In this document: piece by piece, positions 27,454 to 35,811 of the stretch
How the letters are laid out: every line of letters begins with the position of its first letter
Numbering within the stretch: position 1 is the first letter of the stretch
Assembly: GCF_031157315.1 (NCBI RefSeq)
Contig: NZ_JAVIFU010000010.1
Span: 62,001-126,000, forward strand
Length of the DNA stretch: 64,000 bases
Direction of reading: 5' to 3'
DNA from: Paenibacillus sp. LHD-38
GTDB taxonomy: Bacteria; Bacillota; Bacilli; Paenibacillales; Paenibacillaceae
Position numbers and translations under genes: made by a program
The notes under the pieces: model-generated
The model's database searches: none
Seen by the model: only the letters and a program-made list of their open reading frames with translations
Told to the model about the DNA's origin: nothing

Positions 27454-29367
27454 TTATGACTTTGCCGAAATCTCTTCCTTTAGCCGCCGTATGATTTCAC
27501 GGATGGCTTCCGAACCGAGGTCTCCCCCGCCCCTCTTCCGAATGGCGGCCGTACCCGCATTTTTCTCGTTCTCGCCGAGTACCAGCATGTAAGGGACTTT
27601 CTCCAGCCCGGCTTCACGGATTTTATAGCCCAGCTTTTCATTGCGTACATCAACCTGCGTGCGTATGCCCGATTCGGCCAGCTCTTGCTTTACCTGTAAT
27701 TCATAGTCGATATACTTCTCCGACACAGGCAGCAGCTTCACCTGGATTGGAGCCAGCCAGAGCGGAAACGCACCCGAGAAATGCTCTGTCAAAATCCCGA
27801 TAAAGCGGTCAATCGATCCGTAAACCGCGCGGTGGATGACGACGGGACGATGCTTCTGGTTGTCCTCGCCGATGTAGGACAAATCAAACTTCTCCGGCAT
27901 TTGAAAGTCCAGCTGAATCGTCCCGCATTGCCAGCTTCGCTTAAGAGCATCGAGAATGTGGAAGTCAATTTTCGGACCATAAAAAGCGCCGTCGCCCTCA
28001 TTCACGCGATATTGAATATTTCGGCTCTCCAGCACGCTGCGCAGCGATTGCTCCGCTTCATGCCAAAGCTCCTCCGAGCCCATGGAATCCTCCGGCCTTG
28101 TCGACAGCTCGATTTTGAACTCGAAGCCAAAAACCTTGTAAATATAGTCAATCAGCGCGATGGCCCGGCTGATTTCCTCCTCGATTTGATCCGGTCTGAC
28201 GAAAATATGAGCATCGTCCTGGCAGAATGTACGGACACGCATCATCCCGTTCAGCGCCCCTGAATACTCATGCCGGTGCACCTGGCCGAATTCCGCCATA
28301 CGGATCGGCAGCTCCCTGTAGGAATGCAGACTGTTTTTGAAAATAAGCATATGACCCGGACAGTTCATTGGTTTAAGCGCATAAGGCGTATCGTCAACAT
28401 CCGTAAAATACATGTTGTCCTTATAGTGATCCCAGTGTCCCGATTGCTCCCATAACCGCCTGTTCATCATGAAGGGCGTGCGTACTTCCTCGTAATCCCG
28501 CTGCCGCTGAAGCTCGCGGATCAGATTCTCCAGCTCCGTGCGGACAGTCATGCCGTTAGGCAAATAGAACGGCATGCCCGGCGCTTCCTCGGAGAACATA
28601 AATAGCCCAAGCTCTTTGCCGAGCTTGCGGTGATCGCGTTTCTTCGCTTCCTCAAGCAGATGAAGATGCTCTTCCAGCTGCGCTTTCTTCGGAAATGACG
28701 TACCGTATATCCGCTGCAGCATTTTGTTGTCGGAATTCCCTCGCCAATAAGCCCCTGCTGCATTTTGCAGCTTAAACGCCTTGATGCGTCCAGTGGACGG
28801 TAAATGCGGACCTCGGCAAAGATCAACAAACTCCCCTTGCTCATAGAGCGTGATGACGGCTTCCTTCGGCAGATCGCGGATCAGCTCCAGCTTGAGCGGC
28901 TCTTCCTGCTGCGCAAAAAACGCAGCCGCTTCCTCCCGGCTCACTTCACGGCGCTGGATCGGCAGATCTTCTTGAATGATCCGGTTCATTTCCGCTTCAA
29001 TGCTGGCAAGATCGTCAAGGGATAACGGCTTTTCGATATCGATGTCATAATAAAAGCCGTCTTCGATGACCGGGCCGATTCCCAGCTTAACTGCCTTATT
29101 CCCGTAAATCCGCTTCATGGCTTGTGCCATGACATGGGCTGTGCTGTGCCTGTAAATCTCCAGCCCGTCTGCTCCGTCAAGCGTCACGATCTCCACCTCG
29201 CCGTTTGCTTGAATCGCCTCGCGCAAACCGACGAGATTACCATTCCATTTGCCGGCGACAGCCTTTTTGCTGAGGCCGATGCTGAGCGATTGCGCGATTT
29301 GCTCCATGGTCGTGCCCTGCGGATACTCCTTCACTGTTCCATCTGGTAATGTCAATGCAATACTCAT
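27454..29367 (-). CDS. thrS: Threonyl-tRNA synthetase
   Basis: Class II aminoacyl-tRNA synthetase, 637 residues from ATG 29367, which follows CGGAGG at 7 nt; an in-frame start at 29400 lies upstream of that site. Domains in order: TGS (about 1-63), second additional/editing domain (about 70-240; HSTAHVMAQA, CRGPHLPSTG), catalytic core (motif 1 near GMTVRTELE, motif 2 region FGQVHRHEYSGAL, MNCPGHMLIF with zinc ligands) and anticodon-binding domain (about 535-635). Controlled by a T-box leader. Confidence 0.97.
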   Translation of the reverse strand: MSIALTLPDGTVKEYPQGTTMEQIAQSLSIGLSKKAVAGKWNGNLVGLREAIQANGEVEIVTLDGADGLEIYRHSTAHVMAQAMKRIYGNKAVKLGIGPVIEDGFYYDIDIEKPLSLDDLASIEAEMNRIIQEDLPIQRREVSREEAAAFFAQQEEPLKLELIRDLPKEAVITLYEQGEFVDLCRGPHLPSTGRIKAFKLQNAAGAYWRGNSDNKMLQRIYGTSFPKKAQLEEHLHLLEEAKKRDHRKLGKELGLFMFSEEAPGMPFYLPNGMTVRTELENLIRELQRQRDYEEVRTPFMMNRRLWEQSGHWDHYKDNMYFTDVDDTPYALKPMNCPGHMLIFKNSLHSYRELPIRMAEFGQVHRHEYSGALNGMMRVRTFCQDDAHIFVRPDQIEEEISRAIALIDYIYKVFGFEFKIELSTRPEDSMGSEELWHEAEQSLRSVLESRNIQYRVNEGDGAFYGPKIDFHILDALKRSWQCGTIQLDFQMPEKFDLSYIGEDNQKHRPVVIHRAVYGSIDRFIGILTEHFSGAFPLWLAPIQVKLLPVSEKYIDYELQVKQELAESGIRTQVDVRNEKLGYKIREAGLEKVPYMLVLGENEKNAGTAAIRKRGGGDLGSEAIREIIRRLKEEISAKS

Positions 29368-29398
29368 TATGCAGCCTCCGATCGAATGGATTGAACGC

Positions 29399-29700
29399 AA
29401 AAAAACACATCTCTCCCACCAAGGGACGAGTGCGTTCAGCTCGTGGTTCCACCCTCATTCGATCTGCTGCTCTATCTGCCGGCTGAATGCCAGACATTTT
29501 AGCTCATGCAAGATCCTTATTGAGCATCCGGTAACGGGGATGAAACGGTGCTATTTACAACCGCATAATCAAACTGCGGGTTCAACAGCACGGCTGCAAA
29601 GGGGTAATTATACAATCGGTTACTGGGGAGGCTCTCAGCAATCGCCTCTCTCTCTGGACAGCCCGTATTGATAACCATGTCTTTGGTCAAAGCCTATTTC
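29399..29700 (-). promoter_or_regulatory. T-box riboswitch of thrS
   Basis: The minus strand contains the T-box sequence GGGTGGAACCACG (29454-29442), followed by a terminator ending in seven T (29405-29399). Further upstream is stem I with the characteristic AGAGAG...GATTGCTG block (about 29660-29635). It senses uncharged tRNA-Thr, which stabilises the antiterminator and lets thrS be transcribed. The specifier should be a Thr codon; ACC in AGTAACCG near 29620 is a candidate but not proven. Confidence 0.9.
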
Positions 29701-29707
29701 TGGGTAA

Positions 29708-29736
29708 ATTGTAAATCGAACTTGCCAAATAGTCAA
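29708..29736 (-). promoter_or_regulatory. Promoter of the thrS T-box transcript
   Basis: Minus strand TTGACT (29736-29731), 17-bp spacer, TACAAT (29713-29708); transcription would start near 29701, at the beginning of the T-box. Confidence 0.75.
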
Positions 29737-29754
29737 CCGCAGCCAATCTCCGCT

Positions 29755-30537
29755 TTAAACCGTTGAAGAACGCTCATGTAAAAAATCCGAAGGCGAGCTG
29801 CCCGTACTGCGTTTAAAAATGCGATAGAAATAAGAGACGTCATTGTAGCCCAAATAGTCGGCGATCTCACTGATCATCAGCTGTGATTCCGTCAGCATAT
29901 AAACCGCCGTTTTCATCCGTTGATTATGAACATATTCGCTGATGGTTTGATTGGTGACGGCTTTGAACAGCGTTGCCGCGTAATTAGGCGTCGTGTTGAT
30001 GACATCGCCCAGTTCCTCCTTCGTCACCCTCTCACGATAATGCGTCGAAATATACTGCTTCATGCTGTCCACCCGCCGATGCTTCTCGGAGGTTATGATC
30101 CCTCGGTCCGTCTCTTGATTGATGAAGATTAACGCTTCCGTCAGCAGCGCCTCGGCCATTAATTCGTAATAGGCCGGCCGCTCCTTGTACTGCGTCAAAA
30201 TCGCCCGAAGCCGCTCCTGTATAACCTCGAAGCAGCCGAGCCTCCGCCGCAGCGGCTCTTGCAGCCGAAGGAGCGGAAGCGCGCACTCTGCTGCGGTTTT
30301 TCTAAAGTTGATCACGTATTTTGTATGCACGACCGTGGGAATGCTTTTGCCATAATATGGGATATGTCCAGGTATGAGGAGCATATCGCCTTTTTCCAAA
30401 ATGACCTTCTCCTCGTTCACCCAATATACACATTTCCCGTAGGTAACCAGCAAGAGGTGAAAGGTTAGCTTTCGCCCCTCTCCCTCCTCGTACCAACCCG
30501 CCCCGTTGTCCTGATGCACATCCAAAATTGCCAGCAT
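29755..30537 (-). CDS. AraC-family transcriptional regulator with cupin-like sensor
   Basis: 260 residues. The N-terminal beta-rich arm (about 10-90; CVYWVNEEKVILEKGDMLLIPGHIPYYGKS) is an AraC-type cupin. The C-terminal domain (about 160-258) has two HTH motifs (KEELGDVINTTPNYAATLFKAVTNQTISEYVHNQRM; ISEIADYLGYNDVSYFYRIFKRSTGSSP). Likely binds a sugar or other small ligand. Divergent from pyk; a pair of CTATTGTAC direct repeats lies between them. Confidence 0.88.
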   Translation of the reverse strand: MLAILDVHQDNGAGWYEEGEGRKLTFHLLLVTYGKCVYWVNEEKVILEKGDMLLIPGHIPYYGKSIPTVVHTKYVINFRKTAAECALPLLRLQEPLRRRLGCFEVIQERLRAILTQYKERPAYYELMAEALLTEALIFINQETDRGIITSEKHRRVDSMKQYISTHYRERVTKEELGDVINTTPNYAATLFKAVTNQTISEYVHNQRMKTAVYMLTESQLMISEIADYLGYNDVSYFYRIFKRSTGSSPSDFLHERSSTV

Positions 30538-30560
30538 AATGAACGCCCCTTAACGCTGTA

Positions 30561-30580
30561 CTATTGTACATCTATTGTAC
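30561..30580. promoter_or_regulatory. Direct repeat between the AraC regulator and pyk
   Basis: CTATTGTAC occurs at 30561-30569 and 30572-30580, an 11-bp period (one helical turn). Direct repeats on one helix face are the usual layout of AraC operators. It lies 24 bp upstream of the regulator's start and 63 bp upstream of pyk. Confidence 0.45.
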
Positions 30581-30642
30581 TATAGTTCTCATCACGTTTC
30601 GACCTTCCGCGTTACAATGAAAAAAACGAGGAGGCCTACAAC

Positions 30643-32058
30643 ATGCTAAAAACAAAAATTATTTGTACAATGGGTCCCGCTTGCGACTCCGTTTCGACGA
30701 TAAAAGAAATGATCCAGGCAGGAATGACCGTTGGTAGACTGAATATGGCTCACGGCGAATTAGAAGATCACGTCATGCGAATGAATAATATACGGCAGGC
30801 TGCGCGCGAGCTAAACACTTTCGTGCCGATTATGATGGACATTAAAGGCCCAGAAGTGCGGATCGGCAAGCTAAAGGAAGCTTCCTGCGAGCTTGTTATC
30901 GGCGAGGAGCTTATTCTGACCACTGAAGATGTGCTGGGCGATGCGACCCGTCTGCCTGTTAACTATAACGAGCTTCCTTTGGTCGTAAAACCAGGCGACC
31001 GTATTCTTATTGACGATGGGCTCGTCGATCTTACGGTGCTTTCCGTAGAAGGAGCCGATATCCGTTGTAAAATCATCAGCGGCGGTACGCTGAAGCCGCG
31101 CAAAGGCGTTAATCTGCCAGGCATCAAAACGACGCTGCCAGGCGTAACGGAACGCGATGTCGTGCATATCCATTTCGGCATTAAGCATAATGTGGAAATT
31201 ATTGCCGCTTCCTTCGTGCGCAAAGCGGAGGATATTTTGGAAATCCGCAACATCCTGGAAGAAGCAAACGCAAGCCAAGTACAAATCATTTCCAAGATCG
31301 AAAATGAAGAGGGCATGCTCAATCTCGATGCAATTATCGAAGCGTCCGACGGTATTATGGTCGCGCGCGGCGATCTTGGCGTAGAGGTGCCGATTGAGGA
31401 TGTGCCGATGATGCAGCGCGAAATGATCAACAAATGCAACCTTGTAGGCAAGCCGGTTATCGTTGCTACCCATATGCTGGAGTCGATGCAGGTCAACCCG
31501 CGTCCTACGAGAGCAGAGGTAAGCGACGTAGCAAATGCCGTTATCCAAGGAGCGGACGTGGTCATGCTCTCAGGCGAGACTGCAGCCGGTAAATATCCGA
31601 TCGCATCCGTACAGACCATGGCTTCTATTGCGAAAAAAGCGGAATCCATGATCGATTACAAAGAGCAATTCGATAAGAGAAGAGCGCAGCAAAGCACAAA
31701 CATTACCGAGGTGATCAGCCAAGGCGTTGTGAGCTCCTCGCTTGAGCTGAATGCCAGAGCGATCCTTACGTCGACGGAAAGCGGCTTTACGGCACGCATG
31801 GTATCCAAATACCGTCCGAAAGCGCCGATTATTGCGATTACCCAGCATGATCATGTGCTGCCGAAAATTTGCTTGCTCTCCGGCGTTATTCCGGTGAAGG
31901 GCGATGCCGTTACCACTACCGACGAAATGTTCGAATCCGCTACGCGCAATGCGAAGCTGACTGGGCTTATCGACACAGGCGACATTATCGTACTTTCCGC
32001 TGGCGTTCCAATCGGCCAAGCCGGCGCAACCAACCTGATCAAGGTGACGGTGGTTTAA
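30643..32058 (+). CDS. pyk: Pyruvate kinase, short form
   Basis: 471 residues; transfers phosphate from PEP to ADP in glycolysis. Beta/alpha barrel motifs: KIICTMGPA at the N-terminus, MDIKGPEVRIG, ISKIENEEG (catalytic Lys) and IMVARGDLGVE with the metal/phosphate residues. It ends after the allosteric C domain and lacks the extra PEP-utiliser-like domain of about 110 residues found in the main Bacillus Pyk, so it may be a second isozyme. Ribosome-binding site GAGGAGG. Confidence 0.93.
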   Translation: MLKTKIICTMGPACDSVSTIKEMIQAGMTVGRLNMAHGELEDHVMRMNNIRQAARELNTFVPIMMDIKGPEVRIGKLKEASCELVIGEELILTTEDVLGDATRLPVNYNELPLVVKPGDRILIDDGLVDLTVLSVEGADIRCKIISGGTLKPRKGVNLPGIKTTLPGVTERDVVHIHFGIKHNVEIIAASFVRKAEDILEIRNILEEANASQVQIISKIENEEGMLNLDAIIEASDGIMVARGDLGVEVPIEDVPMMQREMINKCNLVGKPVIVATHMLESMQVNPRPTRAEVSDVANAVIQGADVVMLSGETAAGKYPIASVQTMASIAKKAESMIDYKEQFDKRRAQQSTNITEVISQGVVSSSLELNARAILTSTESGFTARMVSKYRPKAPIIAITQHDHVLPKICLLSGVIPVKGDAVTTTDEMFESATRNAKLTGLIDTGDIIVLSAGVPIGQAGATNLIKVTVV

Positions 32059-32083
32059 GCATTTTCAACATACGGAAAATCAC

Positions 32084-32117
32084 AAAAGCTGCACCGTCAT
32101 CGGACGGTGCAGCTTTT
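32084..32117 (+). terminator. Terminator after pyk
   Basis: AAAAGCTGCACCGTC (32084-32098) pairs with GACGGTGCAGCTTTT (32103-32117), 4-nt loop. Confidence 0.85.
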
Positions 32118-32233
32118 GTTCAATTTTGCCGGATTTTTTCAAGAAGGTTTCACAATAGGCATGCTTTCGCATCGCTTTTGGGTCATATTATAATAATAAC
32201 AATCATTCACTTGGAAGTACGGGAGGAATTGCA

Positions 32234-32530
32234 ATGAAAAAGGAACATACAGTCCATTTCAAAATTATTCATGGCACGGAAACGAGGCTGCTGACCGGCC
32301 TTATCTATCTGGAAGAGAATACGCAGCCTACCCTTCAGGATTATGAAGCTTGCCTGAAGCAGTGCGGGCATGATGTACATATCGAGAATCCTGAGCAATT
32401 TATTTTCCGCTCCAACGATCCGAATAACGATTACATTATCGACGTGCTTGAAAAATACAAAAAAAACGACAAAGATTTACATGCCGACCATCTGGCTCAA
32501 AGCTTCGTAAAAAGAACGCCATTCCTTTAA
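32234..32530 (+). CDS. Small conserved-looking protein of unknown function
   Basis: 98 residues, soluble, acidic/basic mixed, no signal peptide or membrane segment. GGGAGGA lies 6 nt before the ATG, supporting a real gene. The sequence (VHFKIIHGTETRLLTG, YIIDVLEKYKKNDKDLHAD) matches nothing I recognise. Confidence 0.65.
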   Translation: MKKEHTVHFKIIHGTETRLLTGLIYLEENTQPTLQDYEACLKQCGHDVHIENPEQFIFRSNDPNNDYIIDVLEKYKKNDKDLHADHLAQSFVKRTPFL

Positions 32531-32684
32531 TTAGGATATAACAGCTGCTAAAGTACCTATTCACTAATAAGACCTTGGAAATATTTTCTTAATGAATGCA
32601 TTGTGCTATGCTTTTTATAGAATTAATAAAATGTAAAAGCAGCAAGCAAATATGTTCATTAAGATCCATGAAAGTTGGTGATTT

Positions 32685-33059
32685 GTGAGTACAGGCGAGA
32701 GCATCTCATTAGTGGTCGTCATTCTTATATCCTTGCCTCTTTTCCTGCTCGCCTTCATCGTCATTCGGCAATCGTTCCAGGATAATCGGGAAATCAAACA
32801 TATTTTAAAGAACGGTGTACCTTTTGATGCGACCGTAAGCTCTATTCGGCAAACCAATACCGAGATTAACGGTCATCCCGAGGTTTTCATAGGCTTAACG
32901 ATTCCGAGAGAGCATGCGGAGCCCTACCGCACCATTATTAAGGCCGTCGTGTTTATGGTCAATATCCCCCAGTATCAGCCGGGCCGCAAAGTAAAGGTGA
33001 AAGTGCTGGAGACGAACGGAAAAATCAAGGTAGCACTCGAAGGCGTACATGTATTTTAA
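32685..33059 (+). CDS. Small membrane-anchored protein of unknown function
   Basis: 124 residues from GTG. One N-terminal helix (about 8-28) and a soluble beta-rich domain (about 45-122; GVPFDATVSSIRQTNTEINGHPEV, YQPGRKVKVKVLETNGKIKVALEG) resembling the OB-like part of DUF3592-type proteins. The ribosome-binding site is weak (GTTGGTG). Followed by a terminator at 33076-33101. Confidence 0.6.
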   Translation: MSTGESISLVVVILISLPLFLLAFIVIRQSFQDNREIKHILKNGVPFDATVSSIRQTNTEINGHPEVFIGLTIPREHAEPYRTIIKAVVFMVNIPQYQPGRKVKVKVLETNGKIKVALEGVHVF

Positions 33060-33075
33060 TCGTGAATAAAAACGG

Positions 33076-33101
33076 AAAGAGCGCCGCAATGGGCGCTCTT
33101 T
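33076..33101 (+). terminator. Terminator after the 32.7-kb membrane protein
   Basis: AAAGAGCGCC (33076-33085) pairs with GGGCGCTCTTT (33091-33101), followed by CTTATG; it also faces the remnant ending at 33103. Confidence 0.7.
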
Positions 33102-33102
33102 C

Positions 33103-33306
33103 TTATGTTGTCGCAACTGCTTTCGGTTTCCGAAGCAGCAGGGTGAGCGGTAAAGAAACGATGATAATCATCGTCCCCACATGAAAGACATCCTGTACGC
33201 TAAGTGACAAAGCAACCGTTTGGGACACGTTCCCCTCCGCCAAATGGGCAATCGTCTGCGCTGACAATATCGAGCTGAACAAGCTCATATCAGCGGGATC
33301 GATAGA
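33103..33306 (-). pseudogene. C-terminal remnant of an MFS (DHA2-type) exporter
   Basis: About 66 codons ending in a typical exporter C-terminus: SIDPADMSLFSSIL, then SVQDVFHVGTMIIIVSLPLTLLLRKP, i.e. the last transmembrane helix and tail. No start codon with a ribosome-binding site and no upstream transporter sequence: the uridine-kinase-like gene ends at 33311. Probably left by a deletion. Confidence 0.6.
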
Positions 33307-33310
33307 GCTT

Positions 33311-33862
33311 TTATAAATTGGCTTTCAGCTTCTGCAAAACCCAGTCCAGCAGCATTTGGCTGCCCTTTTCCGAGCGCAGAGAGCCGTTGACCACCATATC
33401 CGCATACCACCTGGTGGGTTCCACGTACATATCATGCCTATGTCTAACTAGATCCAAATATTCGTTTACCACTTCTTCTTGCGAGTAACGGCCGGCTTTA
33501 AATTTGCTCAATCTCCTTGCGAGCCTTTCGTCCGACGGGCAATCCACATATACTTTATAGTCGAGTCGTTCTCTAAGCCCAGAGAGATGAAACAGCAAGA
33601 AACCTTCAATGATTACAATGTCTTCCGTTAAGATAGCCTGATTAAAATCATCCATCAGCTTATCCATGTCTATAGCATCCGGATGATTAAAATCTTCATA
33701 TTCCTTCCCGGAGAACGGATCTGTCGTTATCGGACGAATCGTCTTATAATACTTGTCCATATGAATGGATTTCACCTTATGCCCGCTCAGTCCACTTGCC
33801 AAAAATTTGCTTAATGTCGTTTTGCCGCTGCCCGACCCGCCAGCGATGCCGATTGAAAGCAT
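33311..33862 (-). CDS. Uridine kinase-like P-loop nucleotide kinase
   Basis: 183 residues. P-loop GGSGSGKTT near the N-terminus, HMDKYYKTIRP lid/substrate region, IIEGFLLFH and the C-terminal RHRHDMYVEPTRWYADMVV segment as in the uridine kinase family. A second, more typical udk is at 58.3 kb, so this paralogue may act on another nucleoside or metabolite. Cytoplasmic. Confidence 0.8.
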   Translation of the reverse strand: MLSIGIAGGSGSGKTTLSKFLASGLSGHKVKSIHMDKYYKTIRPITTDPFSGKEYEDFNHPDAIDMDKLMDDFNQAILTEDIVIIEGFLLFHLSGLRERLDYKVYVDCPSDERLARRLSKFKAGRYSQEEVVNEYLDLVRHRHDMYVEPTRWYADMVVNGSLRSEKGSQMLLDWVLQKLKANL

Positions 33863-33941
33863 AGAACGTATGACCAGCCTTTCTATTCTATGATTTACTT
33901 TTTAGTATATTTCGTTCATTTGGGTAAAATCCCCTCTAAAA

Positions 33942-33964
33942 AACCGCCACATATTTTGGCGGTT
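33942..33964 (-). terminator. Terminator after the CDF transporter
   Basis: AACCGCC (33942-33948) pairs with GGCGGTT (33958-33964), followed on the minus strand by TTTTTAGAGG. Confidence 0.75.
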
Positions 33965-33981
33965 CTGATTTTGTGATTTTG

Positions 33982-34968
33982 TTATCGCTTATTTATCGGG
34001 ACCCAGCTTTTCACCCCGTCATCCTCAATAATCCCGAGAATGGCATCGGTAATATCCGTGTCCCGAAGAAGCATGTCTCGCACTTTAAATTTAATGTCGT
34101 CCGCATCTGCAAGCGATAAACCTTGCCTTAATTCCATCAGAGCTTCTACATGATAATAACGCCCTTCTTGCAAAATACGCATTTGATAAATATCGGTAAC
34201 GAGCGGCTCGGAAAAAATGATTTTCGAAACCTTTTCTTCCACTTCTTTCGGAGCGGAAACGCCGATAAGACCGATCATGTTATCATACCCCACCCGAAAA
34301 GCGACACCGACCATCAACAGCCCAATCAGCACCGTTACGACGCCATCCATCTGATTGAATGCCGTAAATGAGACAACGATGACTGCAATCATAGCTAGAA
34401 GCGCTCCCGTTACGGCCACGATATCCTCGTAAAAGACTAGTCGAGTGGCCGGCGCTGAACGTCCTACATTTTTAAAAGCAGCCGAAAAAAGCTTAAACCC
34501 CTGCGCTTCAGCTTTTGCTTCATGCAAAATTTCTTTCATCGCTTTTATTAATATGAATCCGTCCACAATCAAATTAACAATTAACACAATGATATTAAGC
34601 CAAATCCCTTCACTTTCAGCAGGATGATTAATTAAATGCCAGCCTTCATGTATAGTTTCATAAGCCATTATGGTTACGACAATAACGGCAACCATGCAAA
34701 AAATATTGATGACACGTCCAAAGCCGGTTGGAAATCGCGGGGTGGGTCTCTTCTCGGAGAGAATGCTTCCAACAAAAACAAACCCCTGATTGATCGCATC
34801 CGCCAAGGAATGCATGGCAGAGGCGAACATAGCGCCGCTGCCGCTGAATGCAGCTGCGAATGCTTTGATAGCAGCAATAATCGCATTGCCTATCATCGCA
34901 ATTGCGGAAGACTTATTGCCCTTCTTGATTAATGCCATAAGACCTTGTCGCTCTAGTTTAGACTCCAT
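33982..34968 (-). CDS. Cation diffusion facilitator (CDF) family transporter
   Basis: 328 residues from ATG 34968, directly behind CAGGAGGAG; an in-frame start at 35019 has no such site. Six-helix CDF core with the first metal-site helix SAMHSLADAINQ (HxxxD variant) and a cytoplasmic C-terminal domain with YHVEALMELRQGLSL. The second metal motif is YEDIVAVTGALLA. Exports a divalent cation such as Zn, Mn or Fe; specificity cannot be read. Confidence 0.85.
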   Translation of the reverse strand: MESKLERQGLMALIKKGNKSSAIAMIGNAIIAAIKAFAAAFSGSGAMFASAMHSLADAINQGFVFVGSILSEKRPTPRFPTGFGRVINIFCMVAVIVVTIMAYETIHEGWHLINHPAESEGIWLNIIVLIVNLIVDGFILIKAMKEILHEAKAEAQGFKLFSAAFKNVGRSAPATRLVFYEDIVAVTGALLAMIAVIVVSFTAFNQMDGVVTVLIGLLMVGVAFRVGYDNMIGLIGVSAPKEVEEKVSKIIFSEPLVTDIYQMRILQEGRYYHVEALMELRQGLSLADADDIKFKVRDMLLRDTDITDAILGIIEDDGVKSWVPINKR

Positions 34969-35209
34969 ATGCTCCTCCTGAGGTACAGTTTTTATTGTTA
35001 CCTTACCACCATTATCCAACTTTGATTCACTTCATGTAAATAAAACAGGCTTTTTCTGCTTTCCACCTGCCTTATTCCAAGCTTCATGCTGCGCAGCAAT
35101 AGCTGTTCAGAAGCACCAAACAAGCCTAAATTAAGGAGCAATAGGCACCTTTTTTTCTTACGTTCATAATTTATATAGTCAAATGACCATACACAATTGG
35201 AGGTTTATT

Positions 35210-35611
35210 ATGAATCGCGCATTTATTCCACAGGGCGGGGCTGGATTCCGTCGACCTTTCCGACCGATCCCTCATCCATTTTTCCCACGACGTTTTTTAT
35301 TTCCGTTTTTCTTCTTTTCCCCCTTTTTCTTTCCTTTTTTCCGGGAGGATGGTGAAGGGGATCGTAACGACATGTACTTTGCTCAACACCAAACGCAGGC
35401 AGGAGATACCATGGATAAGGTCGCTCACATGTATAATATGCCCCTCCCTATTCTTGAGGAGGCAAATCCGCACATAAATCCACAACAAATGCAGCCAGGT
35501 TCAACCGTCTACATTCCGCGCATCTCCCATATGTATTGTCACAAGACATATATGGAAAATGAAGTAGAGACACAGGCACCTAGGTACCCAGGTCAACAAA
35601 TGCCGTATTAA
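35210..35611 (+). CDS. Small LysM-domain protein, possible spore coat component
   Basis: 133 residues from ATG 35210, preceded by TTGGAGG at 6 nt. A Phe/Pro/Arg-rich stretch (about 12-45) precedes one LysM domain (about 55-105; QAGDTMDKVAHMYNMPLPIL, NPQQMQPGSTVYIP) and a short tail. There is no clear signal peptide, as for SafA/CoxA-type coat proteins that bind cortex peptidoglycan from the mother-cell side; this role is an inference. Confidence 0.75.
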   Translation: MNRAFIPQGGAGFRRPFRPIPHPFFPRRFLFPFFFFSPFFFPFFREDGEGDRNDMYFAQHQTQAGDTMDKVAHMYNMPLPILEEANPHINPQQMQPGSTVYIPRISHMYCHKTYMENEVETQAPRYPGQQMPY

Positions 35612-35644
35612 TAAGCATCTTATTAAACGGATCCTATAAAAACA

Positions 35645-35691
35645 AAATCGGCAGCCCAGGATATGGAAATCATGTCCTGGGCTGCCGATTT
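35645..35691 (+). terminator. Terminator after the LysM gene
   Basis: AAATCGGCAGCCCAGGA (35645-35661) pairs with TCCTGGGCTGCCGATTT (35675-35691), followed by CATTTATTTTT. Confidence 0.85.
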
Positions 35692-35811
35692 CATTTATTT
35701 TTCTCCAAAAAAACTGTCACTAAGGTTCATGTTTTTTATTTCATTTACAGGGTAATTTAATGGAACAGGTAGTTTAATAACAATAAATGCGGAGAGAACG
35801 GAGTGAAACCA

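Noticed and set aside
30871..31548. Long open frames antisense to pyk
   Set aside because: They lack ribosome-binding sites and any family similarity, and follow from the codon pattern of the real gene.
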